Origin: Scatophagus argus
Taxonomy: Eukaryota; Chordata; Actinopteri; Scatophagidae
Length of the DNA: 64,000 nt
NCBI RefSeq assembly: GCF_020382885.2
Contig: NC_058496.1
Span: forward strand, 2,761,001-2,825,000
Direction: 5' to 3'
Under the pieces are notes generated by a model that was not told the DNA's origin, searched no databases, and was given only the letters and a program-made list of their open reading frames with translations. Each line of letters begins with the position of its first letter. Within the stretch, counting starts at the first letter, position 1. Below are positions 1 through 13,930 of this stretch, in pieces. The translations under genes were made by a program, and so were the position numbers.

Positions 1-3000
1 TTTCCACTTATCCTGTGAAATATCTCAATATCTACTCGATGGATTTGCAGAAAATTTGGTGAAAGTCCAACTTTTCCTGAGTTGTCATGAAACTTGTGGC
101 AGATATTCCCCTCAGGAAGGAATTTGAGATGTTTAGTGAGCTCCTGATTTTCAGCTTGGTGCCATCACAAGGTCACATTTCAATTTGTCTAACACTAACC
201 TGAGCGTAATATGATGCGTACTGAAGAAATGTTGATACGTCCATCATTTGCAGAGTCGTGCAGTGTCAGCTTTTTCTGCTGGTGACAGGGCTGGTCTGAT
301 TTGTCTACTCTGACTGATGTTTTGGTGCTGTTTCCTCCCTTTTTATTGATCTTATTTTGACACTCCCTCAAAGGTCAGAGGTCGAACCTGAGTAATGGAA
401 GCTGTTGCCTGTAGTGACTGCAGCGTTGACCTGGGCATTGTCTGCGTCAGCCTCGGGTTCAATAGCCTGACAGGTTGCGGTGACTACGGTCAGTGGTTCT
501 CCGTCACTTACTGCTCTGTGAGGAATGTTACATCCACACAAATGCATGCCTGGAAGGGGCCCTTAAAAGCAATAGAGTCTGAAGTCAAAGTGTGACATAA
601 ATTTTACTAAATTCCTCCTTCTGTCCTGCTCCTTCATGTTCTTGTATTGTGCCACGAAAGAATTTGTGTTACAGCAAGTTTCATGACAGAGTGGTGTTTG
701 GGGCTTACTGTGAGTAACCTCCAGTCCATTATACCTGTGTCATAATATCTGCTGCGTAAAAGAAAACCGTTTGTCTTTCTTTTGCATGCGAGCACAATTT
801 ATCACCTCGTGCATCATCATAGCCTGACCAACGAAGATGTTTACAGCTGCTGTGTTGGATAAATTTTATATTTCCTGGTTGTGTCTTGATGCTCTGAACC
901 GACCCCCACTGGGGTATCCCCCTTTTTATATTAATGTCACTCCGGAGTGGAGCGGAGTTTTGTTCTCATACGAGGTCGCACCACTTTTGACATCTATCCA
1001 CAAACAAAGTCCAACACAATAGGCCGTAGTCGTAACACAGTTTATCAGACTCAGTAGTTCACAGCGCTGCCTTCCAGTTGACCAGCTAACCACAGGAGGG
1101 TTCAGGCTCCAGACCCTGTGTGGTTTCCTCTGCCTGGCTGGGGAGGATACTTCACTACCTCCTGTTTACACTTCACACTGGAGGCCAAAGAAAGTGATGG
1201 GGACCGGGAAGAAAAATGCCTCAGAACAGCAGGGCGCACGGACCGCAGCCTGTTTTTAGACTGGACTCATCCTGCTATTGTGGGTGCTTTACCCAGGAGT
1301 GGCACAGTCCCCGGAGGAAGAAACCGAGCACACTGCTGCACTGAGCAATCAGCGCCTGCAGACCCGAGCTGATGAAGGATCGCGTCTGCGAAGGAGAAAC
1401 AAAACCGTGCTGACCTCTGTGAGCCGGGAGGCGGCCGCTCGACACTGTGAAACATGATGTTCAGAGCAGACAAACATACGCCTGCGGGTTTCGGTGCATG
1501 TGCAGCACGATTTGGTCCAAGCTGATTAATTAGGGAGTTAAAGCTGCAGATCTTTATGAAAGAAAATGAGGTAAGAGTCACTTGGAGATCTGTCAAACTA
1601 AACTTTAAAAGAAATCTTGGCGGAGGTTCCCACATTGTGTATTGTGTGACTTCCAAATTTGAATCAGCTGAGGGGTTTGTCAGACCGTGCTGTCCGGGGT
1701 GGAGGGCCAGGGCGTGGACCTGTTCTAACCTGGTTTCATGTATGAGAAGCAGATCTGGACTGGGAGACAGATTTTAGCAGTGCCCTCCTCTCTGCTCCGA
1801 GGAGGTCCGGCTGATGGATGGGCTCTAATCAGCAGCAGACAGACCTGCCACAGGAAACATCTCCCCATCACGTTTACGGAAACCAGCCTTTCTCCAGAGA
1901 CCCGCTGATAACCACGGAGGGAGCTGAAAAACAATTGGATTCTCCCTCAGTTTTCTGCAAAGAAAGTCAGCAGACTGTCTACTGTTGGCTGACCAGAATA
2001 TGATTTACAGGCCTGCTGCCAAATGGCATCTTGAACAATACAGCAACACACAGCTTGATTAACATGGAAACAATTGCTGAAAAAAAAAACTTATTTTGGG
2101 AGTACGTGACTTGTTGATTTCCCACTGCATTCTGTGTAAAATGCCTACATTTCTTCAAGCCGTAGTTCAACATTAGGGAAATATGCTTATTTACTTTCTT
2201 ACCAAGAAATAAACAAGAGTGATATCCCTGTTGTGTCTCTGCAGTAAACATGAAGCTGTTAGCTCGGGAAAAAACAAGCTAACTTTGACATTTGTTCACG
2301 GGGTTCAAACCCCGGACTGAGCACTGTTTTCAACCATCCAGCCGCCTCCTCAGTTGGACTTTTCTTGCAGCAGGGTATCTGAGGCGTAGCCACTGACCAG
2401 GCTGCTTTCACCAAACAAAGATCCACCACTGAAGTCTTTTTAAACTGTGCACCAGGTTATTAAAGCTCATTGAAGGGCATTAGTATGTTTTCTCCCATAT
2501 ACAGACAGCAGTGCATAAGTTGCTGCAAGTTTCCTGCCTTTATTCATACTGTGTTTGCTTCCTTGCGTCAAATAATTAGAACCTGAGTGGGGGCTGCATG
2601 TGTTTGAGAAGGGGTTTAGGGTATTTTTCCTGCTAAGTCTCTCCTCTTTATGTGTGTCTATAGGAAGCCTCTGACCTGTCGGATTTTTGTTATGCACTTT
2701 GTGTCCTTGCCAAGGGGCTTTTCTGACTCTGACAGGTGAGGTTTCTCTCCTGGGAGACAAATCCCCCCCTACACATCACGGATGAGCAAGGCAAATGAGT
2801 CGCGGTGTGTATGAATGGAGCGATCAGTCTGCCATGTTGGAATGCTGAGAGCTGTTTGCCTTTTGGGCCCGTGAAAGCTTGTCACTCGGTGTTGTGGTAG
2901 CAGAGATTATCCCTGAAAAGAGCCTGGGTGTCCTCCTTTCCTCAAACTCTGTGACCTTGATCTTGCTGTCATGCAGCGTCCTGCCCTCTGCAGAGACCCG

Positions 3001-6000
3001 TGCAGTCGCACTTGCACAGATGTCAGGGGGAGGACCTCCTGCCTTTTAATTATGGAGCTTTCAACACAACTGCTGTCCGAAGAGTTCAGCTTTGTCAAGT
3101 CTTAAAAACTGAATTTAAAACAATTATTTAAGTGATCTGTTCAATGAGATATCACCTATAATTCGTTCAATGCAGTTTTCCATCGTGTTTTGTAAAGTCA
3201 GTGGTCTGTACAGGCTCATGAATGGAAGGTAAAAGAGCAGGTTCAGGCCTGCCCTCTCAGCCCTAATCCTAAAGGCCCTCAGGGCCGTACCCACTTCAAC
3301 CGTCTGCTAAAAACAAAATCACTCAGTTTCTACGATACTCATGGGAACAGGTTCATACGCTCCTCCAGGTTCTGCTCAATTTGCAAATGAAATACTTCAA
3401 ATTTCGACTGACATGCAACACAAAGTGTGATCTTTCAGGAGGAACCTGTAGAGCGAGGGTCATGCATAGGGGCACCCCTGGCTGATGAAGGCGTACCACC
3501 TTAAACAAAGACCAACAAAGACAGGAAGGGCTGGGCTGTTGAACCCTGCTCTGGGGCCAATCCGTAGCATCAGCTGTATGTGTCAGTGTGCTGTGATGGG
3601 TTATGCAGACTGTTTTTCCTGTTATTCCCTCTCAGAGGATTCTCCCTCTGAGGCTCACAATGTAAACACCCGCAAAGAGGACATCAAGAAAATAAGGTGT
3701 GAATACACGTTAGTGAGAGGCCGCTGATTGGGTGGTGGCCATAATCACACACAGAGGGTGCTGCATTTCAGCCACGTTAGCTTCAAGAGCACGGACTTAC
3801 ATGAATATGGACGACATGTCTCCACGGGTAGTCTTTTTGTGATTTGTGAGATGACATGAGATCAAATCATATTTCCCTACCCAGATCAGCTAATACGCCT
3901 TCTTAAGTATGGAAACTAAATGCTGAAGGTGTTTTAGCGGTGGTTAACAGTACATTTAAGGCAGGACAGCGTTGTGGAGGGGGAGGGCTGTGGTGAGCAG
4001 CTGTCTGTTTGAGGCTGCAAACATTTGGCTTCATATGCGGACGTGCTGCCAGTCAACAACATATGCGGCCATCATGGCCACCCTGACACTCAGGAGGTCT
4101 CTTGAAACGCTGTCAGCGACCATCCTGGTAGCTCAAAGGATCGACCACATGTCGCATTGGCAGTGTGGATCCAAATGATGGACTTATCAAAGGTCACAGC
4201 GTTATTTCCTGCCACTCTCACCTGTAGTTTGTTTTTGTTTTTTGTCTTCTCAATTCATTAACAATGCAAGAGGTCTTATTAAATCCCTCAGCTGTGTTTC
4301 AAAGCCATCCATCCTTGAGCAGGATGAAGTGCAGCAACATGTGTTGAGGGCTCAGTATGCGGATCAGCCCATTTTGGAGGCTGAAATAGTGCAGGGCTTT
4401 GTCCAAATATTTTCTTAAAGTCCCAGCTTCTTTTTGGAGGCACTTGGCCCTCCCACTCCGGGCTCAGAAGAGTGACACATGGCTTTGACATTGACTTTAG
4501 GCCTGTTTTGGGATCATTAAAGGCCAATTTGTCAGCATTCAGCACGAGGCAGACAGCGAGATGTGTTTCAAGGGGCCTCACATCTGGACCTTTTGTGTTT
4601 TAACAGTGTCCCACTTCCTCTTTTAGAAACCTGAAGTACGTGTATAATGGGAAGGCCACGTTCCATAGCCAGTTGGTCTCGTCTCATTAACACGCTCTGG
4701 CCATGGACGCTGGTTCAGACACAACCTGCCCCTGCTGGTCCGCTCCTTCCCTTCCTCCTCCAGTCACATTTTATGATAATAATCTTCAGTTGCAATGAGT
4801 TAATGTAATTATCAGCTGTCGGCTAAAAGGAAAGGAATATCGATGGGAAAGCCTCGCAGAGTTTAACATTAGTTGCACAGTAAGCAGAGATGAAGCGACA
4901 GGCAAGACGAGGCCAAGGTCTGGTCTGGCAATCAGTCACTGTGAGGGCAGTTTGATTAAAGGAAATTGAGCGAGTGGAAACTTTGAATGTGTGTTTTCAG
5001 TTGTGTTTTGTGCCTGTCTGGGTGATAGCAACAGCAAAACAGATGCCGAAACAATTAGGGCCAGTAGGAGGATGTTTTTACTCCCGCTCTTCCCCTCCTC
5101 CCCTCTTCTCGCCTCGTGATTGCACATCAAAGTGGTTGACCGAGTGTTAAAGTTGATTTTATTGTTTGACTCCTTAAAGCAGTTGTCGGTTTTTAAAGGA
5201 GCCGTAGCTTCTGGCAGCAGGCGGCCTCAGAATCGAATCAGACCCTGCAAAGACACAAAGCCAAGCCGTGGGAACGCACAAAGGTTCAGTTCCTAAAATT
5301 TGTCATATGATGGTTTAATTATACTTCCTCACTTTCAGTTCAACTTTGGTGACACTTTCTAAGACGACCACAACCACAATGCATTATGGGACATTGATAG
5401 TGTCTTATAATGCATTCAAATAACATTATAGATGTGACTTACGATGAATTTTAAGCTCAAGTGGAATATTAGGAGATAAACAGTTGAGATAAACAGCTGG
5501 TGGTGCAGAAGAAGAAGACACATTGAGCTGATGGAATTTAAAGACAGATTTGGAGATTTTGTCAAATTTTTATTTAGATTTTTTTTTCTTATGTTTTGCA
5601 TTTAAAGCAAAGTTTGTGTATTTAAAGTCAGGTAATTAACATTAGCTGCTGTACTGGTCATATCTGAACAAGTGGGCTTGTCCTGACAAAACCTCAGAGA
5701 TCAGGTCACATTCGATGGCTTATGAACTGAACTTTTCATTTAAAGAACTTGACTTTGTTTTTGCGTCTTGTGGTCTCACCTCAAAAAACACTTTATGCTA
5801 AAATCTGGCTCCACTTGACCCACCTGACACCACATGACGCGGGTAAAGGAAGTGAGCGATGCACTGTCAGGCTGAATACACACACACACACACACACTGT
5901 ATGGTTTGTTTGCTCTGAGCAGGCGGAGGCCGGCCTCGCCTCAGAGGTGACTGATTTACAGTTTGTTGCTGTCCGTCAAACAGCTGACAGATGGGGAAAA

Positions 6001-9000
6001 CAGCGTGGCCTCCGCCACACTGTCGCCACTGTTGGATGCTTTGCAGTTTCACTGGTGGCGAGAATGCTGAGGAGCGCTCCTTAAGTTTGACGGGAAGGTT
6101 AACAGCTACCGTAAAAGTGTAACAGTAGAGCATACGCTTTATTGTGTTGTACCTGTGATGACCACTGAAGCTGCTAAATGTGCTTTAGCACAGCTGACTG
6201 CTCAGACTGCGCGGTGAATAAACGCAGCCGCTCAAATGTGAAAGGGCTTTTTACAACTCTGAGGAGGACACTGTGATACACGGCCCTGAAATAAGAACGG
6301 AAATGTAACACAGTCATTTTGGCTCTATGTTGTCTCAGACATAAATAGCCTGGATATTCCTGACATGCCCACAGTATAGGGCACAAGTTACTTCTTATTT
6401 AGCAGTTTTTAGGTTTTCTCTGGCCCCTGCTGCACAGATCTTTAGCTCATTTAAAGGCTAATTTGGGGGGGTATAATGTTAGCAGTTAAAGCCTGCTGAT
6501 TGTCTCCGATTTGAGTTTTGCTCACTATGCAAAACGCCCTCCTGGTCTTTCTCAGTGGCCGTCAGCTCTGTGACAGCTCTATCATTCCCGTCCTGAAGGA
6601 AAATGAGAGTATAGCAAACAGAAGTTCTGCTCAGACGACTGTTAGACTGTGGGTGAAAAGTCTGCGAAGCAGCTGGTTTTCATATGGGCTGCTGTGTGGG
6701 ATTTGACTTCTCTTAACGGAGACAGGCTTTGGGTTTCTGTGTGTCTCGTTTAAAGCAAAACAGGCAAGAATCAAGCTGGCACCTTTGAGCTCCAGATATT
6801 TCCTGTCACTTCAGAGTGAGTCTGACGATGAAGAATAGGTATCATATATATTTAAAAAAAGAGTGTCTTGAAAGCAGCCCAGATAACTGAATTTGATATT
6901 AAGGCTCACGATGCACATTTAAGAAGTAAGAGAAGAAGCAGTGAAACCGTCATCTCAGAGTGAGTCAAACATGGAAGGGGAGACTAATTTCCCTCCTAAT
7001 TGAGCCACAGGGTTTTTGTTTTGTCAGGAGATTTTAGTCCAAATGGAGTCAGATTCCCGCAGATCTCCTGGGACGGAGGGAGGGCCGGGCTGTAGTCTGC
7101 CAGAGCCTGGAGATCCCAGCAGTCCCCCCCCCCCCCCGGCTCCTTAATCCCTGTCATTAACTCCACTACACAGAGAGAACTAGCTGGCCTGCCAGCCACT
7201 ACCCTCTCATCAGCCCCGTCCTTTGTCCCGTGATTTCTTCCCTTACATCCTCCCTTTCATTAGGCTCATCTCCCGCTTCTTCTTCATTCTCTCCCGTGTT
7301 ATCGTTTCCCACTTTTTCCACAAGGTTTCCTTCCTGTCTCTTCTCTCTGAGTGCAGGTGAAACATAATTCTCAAGTGTTTCACCTGCACTAACTCACATG
7401 AAGAATGACAAGATGAGGGACTTTATCATGCCACATCTGACCTATTTTTACAGCTCAGTAAAAACAAGAAGTCTGGGAATGCAAGACAAAAAATAAAATA
7501 TTTATATTGTCATCCAATCATGACATCCCTTAAATAAATAACTTGCCTCATGCAGCTATAAAACAAATGTGTGACAGAAGCGCCTCAGCAGGAGAGGACA
7601 AACTGTCCTATTATAGCACATCCTGTGGTGCTTGCTGTTTTGTCCATTCACACACACACACACACAGTGCAGTGGGTAGAGAGGGGACGGCCACGGGGGT
7701 GGTCCGGGGTCCCGAGAAGGGCCAGGGGAAACACCTTGTGACCCCCCTCCTTGTTCCTGACCAGGCCACTGGAGGTGTGGAGACAACAAGGATGGACGAG
7801 CAGAGGACAAACTGGGTCAGACTGTTGTGTTGGCTCACATTAGCTGATCAGATCTGTACGGCTTTACAGTGGAAATAAGAAGTTAGAAATCATTAGTGAA
7901 TGAAGAAAATTTAAAATGTCACAACAGAAATCCTGTCCTCAGTGTGTCATGTTTTTTTTTATTTCTTGGCAGGCGTGCGTTAAGGAAGACAAACAGATGA
8001 TAAATAAACAGCCGGGATTTTGCTTCTCTGCAGTTTGGCTCAGGCCGGACCGTGTTTGGCTTTTGATACGGCTGTCAAACACGACCGTCTCCCAGTCACA
8101 GACCGCCAGGCTTCTGCCGCTGATAAACCCTGCACTCCGTTCCAAACATCCAAGGAAAACTTGGCTTTGATGGACACACATGTTCAGTTCGCCGACACAC
8201 AGTCAACGCGCAAACACTGTCGGACTCACAATGGACGAAGCAAACCCATTGTTCCTGGTCAGACGCCTACATTACCCACAATGCACCCCGACAGCCGACT
8301 GCTCAGTCGGACGTTTGGGTGTAGTAGCTTCTAATGTAGGCTGAAGAGGCCTGGTAGAATCGCTTCTTTTAAACTCCACACCTTTTCTCAAACCTCAAAC
8401 ACAACGGAGGCAGACTCATGTGACATCACTCGAGGCAGTTCTGAGATTTCACGCAGGAGCCACAAAAAGCTTCATATGACCTTCGTCACACATACAACAA
8501 AGTCAACATAAAACTTAACGTGCACCTCCCATTTCAACCCCAATCCGGGACACATCATGGCGTTTGTAAAACCACCCTACCAACAGGTGCGTTGCTCATT
8601 AAGAGAAAAGCGCTGAGAGCGACAGAAATGAAACAATGGAGGAGTCTTATCAGCGCGAACATTTCTTATGATTGGCTGGAGATCTTTATTCAGTTCAGTG
8701 CTGGGGTCAAGAGGCGGATGTGGGGAAAAGATCGCTGACCCCGAGCACAAGGGTTTAACTGGGCAGATGCAGTGTAGCACAATGAGTTATTTACAAGACT
8801 TCATATTTCACACAGTGAGAAATCATTTCATTCTCATGCTTATTTCTGTTTTTTTGTTGTTTAATCTGTGAAAGTGCAGACGTGCAGAAGCGAATCGTCC
8901 CACCGCAGCAGCAGATACACAACAGCCAGGAATCCTCACATGACCTGCAGTTTCGACCAGACGCTCTGCCAGCGAGCGAAGTCCTCAGCCGGAGCAGCGC

Positions 9001-9966
9001 CCTCACACATCTGAGGGACTGGCGCTGGCTCCGTGGCACCGGGGTGCGACGTCGTCTCATGCTGCAGAGTCGGCACTTAGCAGGCCGATGTGAAGGGCTG
9101 TGGCTCACAGCTAGCGAGAAGACCCGATGGGAGTCCGGTGTGACTTAATGTGATATTTATTCCACTTAAAGTGACTTCAGCAGGGACAGTGTGCGCTTAG
9201 GGACCAACTTTGTCTCTCAGGTGATATCACATGTGGCCCCCGGGGGCCTCAGCGTGATTTGTGGGGTCTGCACTGTCGACCACAAATCAAGGAAAGAGGC
9301 TGAGTGGGGGTCTGTGTGCTGCCATCAATTTTTACACTTCAAACAAAGCTGAGGTCACAGATTACACCTTCAATCACTTATCTCCACCTCGGACCAGAGT
9401 GGAGCTGACATGCGTCCATTACAAATGTCCATCAGTGACTCCAGTGAACTCCGTCAAGATGAATATCGCCCACCTCAGGCTCTTTGAGAAGACATGTCTG
9501 CTGTTGGGATGATAGCAGCGGCTTCTCATGGAGGAAGTCAAAATGAAGTGAGGAGCAGTCAGCTGTGGCTGCAGGGACACGTGTGGTCCAACCCTCAGAC
9601 TCAGTGCAGCTGCAAGGAAAAAGCCACACAAAATAAGGGAATGAAAAACAGCCTTGAATATATTTGACTCCTATTTTATTTGCAGTGTAAGTAAACTCTG
9701 ACCTCCAGCTGATAATCAGCACCCCCATAAAACTGACTCAGGATCAGCGGCAGGACTTTATCTCGGCACCTATGAAGACTGCGATTACCAAGTGAGGAGC
9801 TCCTCTGAAGATACTGAGGACGAAGGTCTAATCTGACCATCTGTTTCTTATCTGCTCGCCTTTATTTTTTAAATTTGCTAATTTATTTGTCTAAGGGATA
9901 GCAGGGCTGCAAGCAGCAGGCAGCCAATCCTCTCCCTGGGGAATGAAGTAGAGGTGAGACCCACCT

Positions 9967-9967
<1 letters not shown>

Positions 9968-10021
<54 letters not shown>
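9968..10021. repeat. (TG)n microsatellite
   Basis: About 54 bases of nearly perfect TG dinucleotide repeat, the longest microsatellite in the window. Confidence 0.97.
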
Positions 10022-10469
10022 TTTTCTAAGGCTGAGGTTCAAACATAAGCACAATAAGCAAAGTGTGTGTCTTTATTTGATCCAAACCAGCTCCAGGGCT
10101 TTGGATCTGTAGCTGTTAGAGCCTCCTCGGTGTGTCACAGTCCAGCCAGCCACTGCAGACCCACCAGCTGAGATCCAGAGTCCACAGACCTTCACAGTGC
10201 AATAATCCACCGCGAGCGTCCATGTTGGTGAGTCCCTGTCGTCACCACTAGGAGGCCTGATTTGGACAGAAGATCCAAACGTAGTAATTAATGTAAGTCA
10301 TTCATCTGCGTGAGCTGACTGGTCAAACGGTCGTTTAAACTGTTAAACATCAATTTTGGTTGCGTTTTAAACCATCCTGTAAAAAAGCCTTTTCTAAACA
10401 TAACGTTTACAGACGCAAAGTGTTTTGTTTTTAAATTAAATATTAGTACTAATGATAAGTAATAATTTA

Positions 10470-10775
10470 CTTAATGGACCTTTAAAAAGTACTCATCGTG
10501 CAGAATGGCATATTCAGGAATAATGTGTGTTAAATTATTGGATTATAATCACTGATGCATTCGTTTGTTCAGAACTTTGATGCTGAAGCTGGTGAACGTT
10601 GTTACTGCTTCATATCGTTCATGTAGTTTACGACTTCAATGACCCTGAGGGTCATTCAAATTTTTACTTTAATCCATAATACGATATAATCTAAAATATT
10701 ATTAAACTGAATCTGCCAAGTAACTCAGCTTGCCAACGTAGTGGAGTAAAAAAGTACAACGTTTGCCTAAATGTT
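10470..10775 (+). repeat. Dispersed teleost repeat, family A (degraded copy)
   Basis: The stretch contains the landmarks AAAAAGTACTCATCGTGCAG, a segment of the form GGATTATAATCACTGATGCA, and GTAGTGGAGTAAAAAAGTAC in the same order as other copies in this window (20.4 kb, 25.7 kb). I know this as a very abundant interspersed element in teleost genomes. I do not assign it to a transposon class. Boundaries are approximate. Confidence 0.7.
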
Positions 10776-11180
10776 TAAATACTCGAGTACGAGTCGTTCA
10801 AAATGATCCTGAAGTGCGGGATTTGTGTCGATGTGCTCAGTAACTTTAACCCACTGTGAGTAAGAACAACCAAACGTCCAAACAAGAAGAATAATCCATA
10901 AATCAGCTTCGAGCCCCGCACGGAGCGCAGAGTCCGCAGCCGCGCGGCGCGTCGGTGCGGGGCTTCCTTCTGTTTTTGTTGCGGCCCGGAGTGCTGGCTC
11001 GTCCCTTTCTCATGCAAATCAATCCCTCGGACTTGAGAATTGAATTCGCACATCCCTGAAGCTGCCCACTGACATTTAATCTAATCTTCAAACAGTTAGA
11101 GATCTGATCTAATTACGCGGCCGCAAACGGCTTCGGTTCGTTTTCAGGACGAAGTTTTGTTTTTTAAAAAAGTGCAGAAC

Positions 11181-11218
11181 AAAGAAAAGAAAAGAAAAGA
11201 AAAGAAAAGAAAAGAAAA
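11181..11218. repeat. (AAAGA)n pentanucleotide microsatellite
   Basis: Seven or so tandem AAAGA units in a purine-rich run, about 0.9 kb upstream of the apelin receptor start codon. Confidence 0.95.
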
Positions 11219-11895
11219 CACGCATGCGACAGTTTGCACTTTCAGCAGCCGTTTGATTGTGACTGTGATGTAAATCGAGAGGAGCTGAAATGTCCAGACC
11301 TGTTCTGCTAACCTGACTCTTATAAAAACAAAAATAATAATAAGTTTATATGTCGATAAGAAGATTTGAGAGGAGACAGTGAGACAGGATGGTGACACAA
11401 ACAGGTTGGTTTCTGTCTACATGTTGTTATTTATTCACGTCAGCAATGGCCTGAAAAGATTGTGATGATAACATTGTTATTATTATTTCCACTGTCAGAA
11501 CGTATGGACGAAGTTCTGTTAAAATGCTGTGAATTCTTTGCTCTCGAAGTCAAAAACCAACTGAAGTTTGATGGGCAAAATAGTGACTGATTAATTGATT
11601 GATTGAGCAGACCTCAGCTCAGGATGGGGTGTAGACCGGTTCTTCATTTTTTGTTAATTTTTAAGCAAATCTCGAGTTAGACTTTCCCTACAAAGTCCCT
11701 TTGAGTTGGTTATTAATTTTTGCAAAGTGTAAAAAAACGAAGGTTTGACCTCCACAGGAGGGATGAGCTCCTCCAGAAGAGGTGAGAGAGGAGGAGGAGG
11801 GAGAGGGCTGAGAGATGTTTTACTGTGGGAGGAGGAGGAGGCGGGGGTCGTCCTGGGAGGGAACGGGAGGGTGGGGTGGGGGGTGGAGGGCCGAC

Positions 11896-11905
11896 TTTAA
11901 AAAGG
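11896..11905 (+). promoter_or_regulatory. Possible TATA-like element of the apelin receptor gene
   Basis: TTTAAAAAGG lies about 190 bases before the apelin receptor start codon. It follows a G-rich stretch and precedes a pyrimidine-rich CAGTCACTCACTC segment that could hold the transcription start roughly 25-35 bases downstream. This is inferred from position and composition only. An alternative is that the gene has an upstream non-coding exon and this match is chance. Confidence 0.35.
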
Positions 11906-12093
11906 CAGACAGCGCCAGCAGTCACTCACTCTCACACACAATCCTCCCAATTCCCACCAGCAGTGAACTCAGCAGAAGCTCCTGTGACTCGCCGATTTCT
12001 GCTCTGCTTCGCCTCAGGAGACTTGGACCTGTACAGGACTTCCTTCTCTTAAAACTGAGGATTTTTTTTTCTAAAGATCTTTTGCGGTGCAGC

Positions 12094-13176
12094 ATGGAGA
12101 CCACCACTGGGGAATATATTAACTATGAGTACTATGATGACAACGAGACTGACTGTGACTTCTCAGAGTGGGAGCCCTCGTACTCCCTCATCCCGGTGCT
12201 CTACATGCTCATCTTCATCCTGGGCCTGTCAGGTAACGGCGTGGTCATCTTCACCGTCTGGAGATCCAAATCTAAACGCCGGGCTGCTGATGTCTACATA
12301 GGAAACCTGGCCCTTGCTGACCTCACCTTTGTTATAACCCTACCTCTCTGGGCTGTGTACACGGCGCTGGGCTACCACTGGCCCTTCGGTGTGGCTCTGT
12401 GCAAGATCAGCAGCTACGTTGTTCTGGTCAACATGTACGCCAGTGTTTTCTGCCTCACCTGCCTGAGCTTTGACCGCTACCTGGCCATCGTGCACTCTCT
12501 GTCCAGCAGCAGGCTGCGCTCGAGGGGCACCATGCTCGCCTCTTTGGGCGCCATCTGGTTCCTGTCGGGCCTGCTGGCTGTGCCCACGCTGCTGTTCCGC
12601 ACCACCGTGAACGACCAAAACAGCAACCGGACCACATGCGCCATGGACTTCAGCCTGGTAACTAGAAACCAGAGGCACGAGTACCTCTGGATCGCCGGGC
12701 TCAGCCTGTCCTCCTCCGCCTTGGGTTTTCTCCTACCTTTCTTGGCCATGACCATTTTCTACTGCTTCATCGGCTGCACAGTCACACGTCACTTCAACAA
12801 CCTGCGCAAGGAGGACCAGAAGAAGAAGCGGCTGCTGAAGATCATCACCACACTGGTGGTGGTCTTTGCCATCTGCTGGACTCCCTTCCACGTCCTAAAG
12901 AGCATGGACGCCCTCTCCTACCTGAACCTGGCCCCGAGCTCCTGCGGCTTCCTGCGCTTCCTGCTGCTGGCTCACCCGTACGCCACCTGCCTGGCCTACG
13001 TCAACAGCTGCCTCAACCCGTTCCTGTACGCCTTCTTTGACCTGCGCTTTCGTTCCCAGTGTCTGTGCCTGCTCAACCTGAAGAAGGCTATGCATGGCCA
13101 GATGAGCTCCATGTCGTCCACGCTCAGCGCCCAGACTCAGAAGTCAGAGGTTCAGTCTCTGGCCACCAAGGTGTAA
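12094..13176 (+). CDS. aplnr: Apelin receptor (APJ), class A G protein-coupled receptor
   Basis: A plasma-membrane receptor for apelin and Elabela/Toddler peptides. In the family it couples mainly to Gi and acts in gastrulation movements, heart and vessel development. The 360-residue protein is encoded by one exon. Visible features are an acidic, Tyr-rich N-terminus with sequon N17-E-T, seven hydrophobic helices starting near residue 31, and the TM3-ECL2 cysteine pair (about C103 and C182). It also has DRY at 127-129, CWTP at 261-264 in TM6, NPFLY at 308-312 in TM7, and a C-tail ending in ATKV. The human protein is 380 residues. I chose the ATG at 12094 because the usual apelin receptor N-terminus begins there in a good context (GCAGCATGG). 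The frame stays open back to 11815, but that part is low-complexity and unlike the family. Teleosts have aplnra and aplnrb, and I cannot tell which this is. Confidence 0.95.
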   Translation: METTTGEYINYEYYDDNETDCDFSEWEPSYSLIPVLYMLIFILGLSGNGVVIFTVWRSKSKRRAADVYIGNLALADLTFVITLPLWAVYTALGYHWPFGVALCKISSYVVLVNMYASVFCLTCLSFDRYLAIVHSLSSSRLRSRGTMLASLGAIWFLSGLLAVPTLLFRTTVNDQNSNRTTCAMDFSLVTRNQRHEYLWIAGLSLSSSALGFLLPFLAMTIFYCFIGCTVTRHFNNLRKEDQKKKRLLKIITTLVVVFAICWTPFHVLKSMDALSYLNLAPSSCGFLRFLLLAHPYATCLAYVNSCLNPFLYAFFDLRFRSQCLCLLNLKKAMHGQMSSMSSTLSAQTQKSEVQSLATKV

Positions 13177-13924
13177 AGGCTGAAAGGAAAGGTGGAGCAG
13201 GGCTGCAGGTCGGTCCCAGCTCCAACCGCAGGAACACTTGTAAAAAAAAAAAAAGAAGAGAAGAGAAAAGAAAACAGACTTTACTTGTCGAAGCTGGTAA
13301 GATGAGATGATGAACTTTATCACTGCTCACAGTCATGAAATCCATACCAAGTCCCTCCTAGTCTGCAGCCAGAGAGGTGGACGGTCTGTATGTCGTGTGG
13401 ACGTGAAGCTGGAGACCAGCTGGCTGAACTCTTCAGCTACTTTGTTCCTCAAACTCTCAGAGATGAAAAGGATATTTTTAGTTCAGCCCTGCTCTGCAAA
13501 AGTTCTCATTTCTCATTTCTGCTACGTCGGAAATTGTAAATCAATTTCTGTTTACACTGGATGAAACATAAAGATGTACAGTATTTTCATACCATAGCAT
13601 TTTGTTCAGATCTATTGCTGTTTTGTTTTAGAAGCACTTGTAAAAAGAAGAAGGAGATGTGTGTGTGTGTGTGCAGGGAAATCAAACGGAGCAGTGTCCT
13701 CTTTAAAGCTGTTTGTGAAGGTAGAGGGACGGAGGGGAGCTGTGGGGGGCGGCGTAAGAGGAGAAAAGGTGTTGCAGCTTAATTATATAGTTTGTGGAGA
13801 GGAGACAAGGGGCAGACAGGCAGATGGCAGTTGACAAATGTTGTTGGGGAACAGGAACGGGGCGGAGGGGCGGAGGGGTTCCACAGTGTAGCCACGGCAC
13901 TAAAGGGGACAAAGGATCTCTGTA

Positions 13925-13930
13925 AATAAA
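13925..13930 (+). terminator. Candidate polyadenylation signal of the apelin receptor gene
   Basis: AATAAA about 750 bases after the stop codon. A second weaker ATTAAA lies near 13986. The stretch between stop and signal has no other gene, so it is probably the 3' UTR. Confidence 0.5.

Larger units (their letters stand above)
1..11800. other. Intergenic region upstream of apelin receptor; no gene seen
   Basis: I find no reading frame here that resembles a known protein and no convincing chain of splice sites. The open frames are short (under about 130 codons) and overlap on both strands, as expected by chance. The stretch holds short CA/TG runs (about 5878-5897 and 7652-7668), a poly-C run at 7124-7137, a long TG microsatellite at 9968-10021 and a degraded dispersed repeat near 10.5-10.8 kb. 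Distal regulatory elements of the neighbouring receptor gene could lie here, but the sequence alone does not show them. Confidence 0.6.

Noticed and set aside
2296..2325. GGTTCAAACCCC resembling a tRNA B box
   Set aside because: No matching A box, acceptor stem or anticodon arm at the right spacing could be formed. It is probably a chance palindrome.
11815..12093. In-frame upstream extension of the apelin receptor frame (93 extra codons)
   Set aside because: The extension is Arg/Gly/Ser-rich low complexity, unlike any apelin receptor. The family N-terminus begins at the ATG at 12094, and the TATA-like element lies inside the extension.
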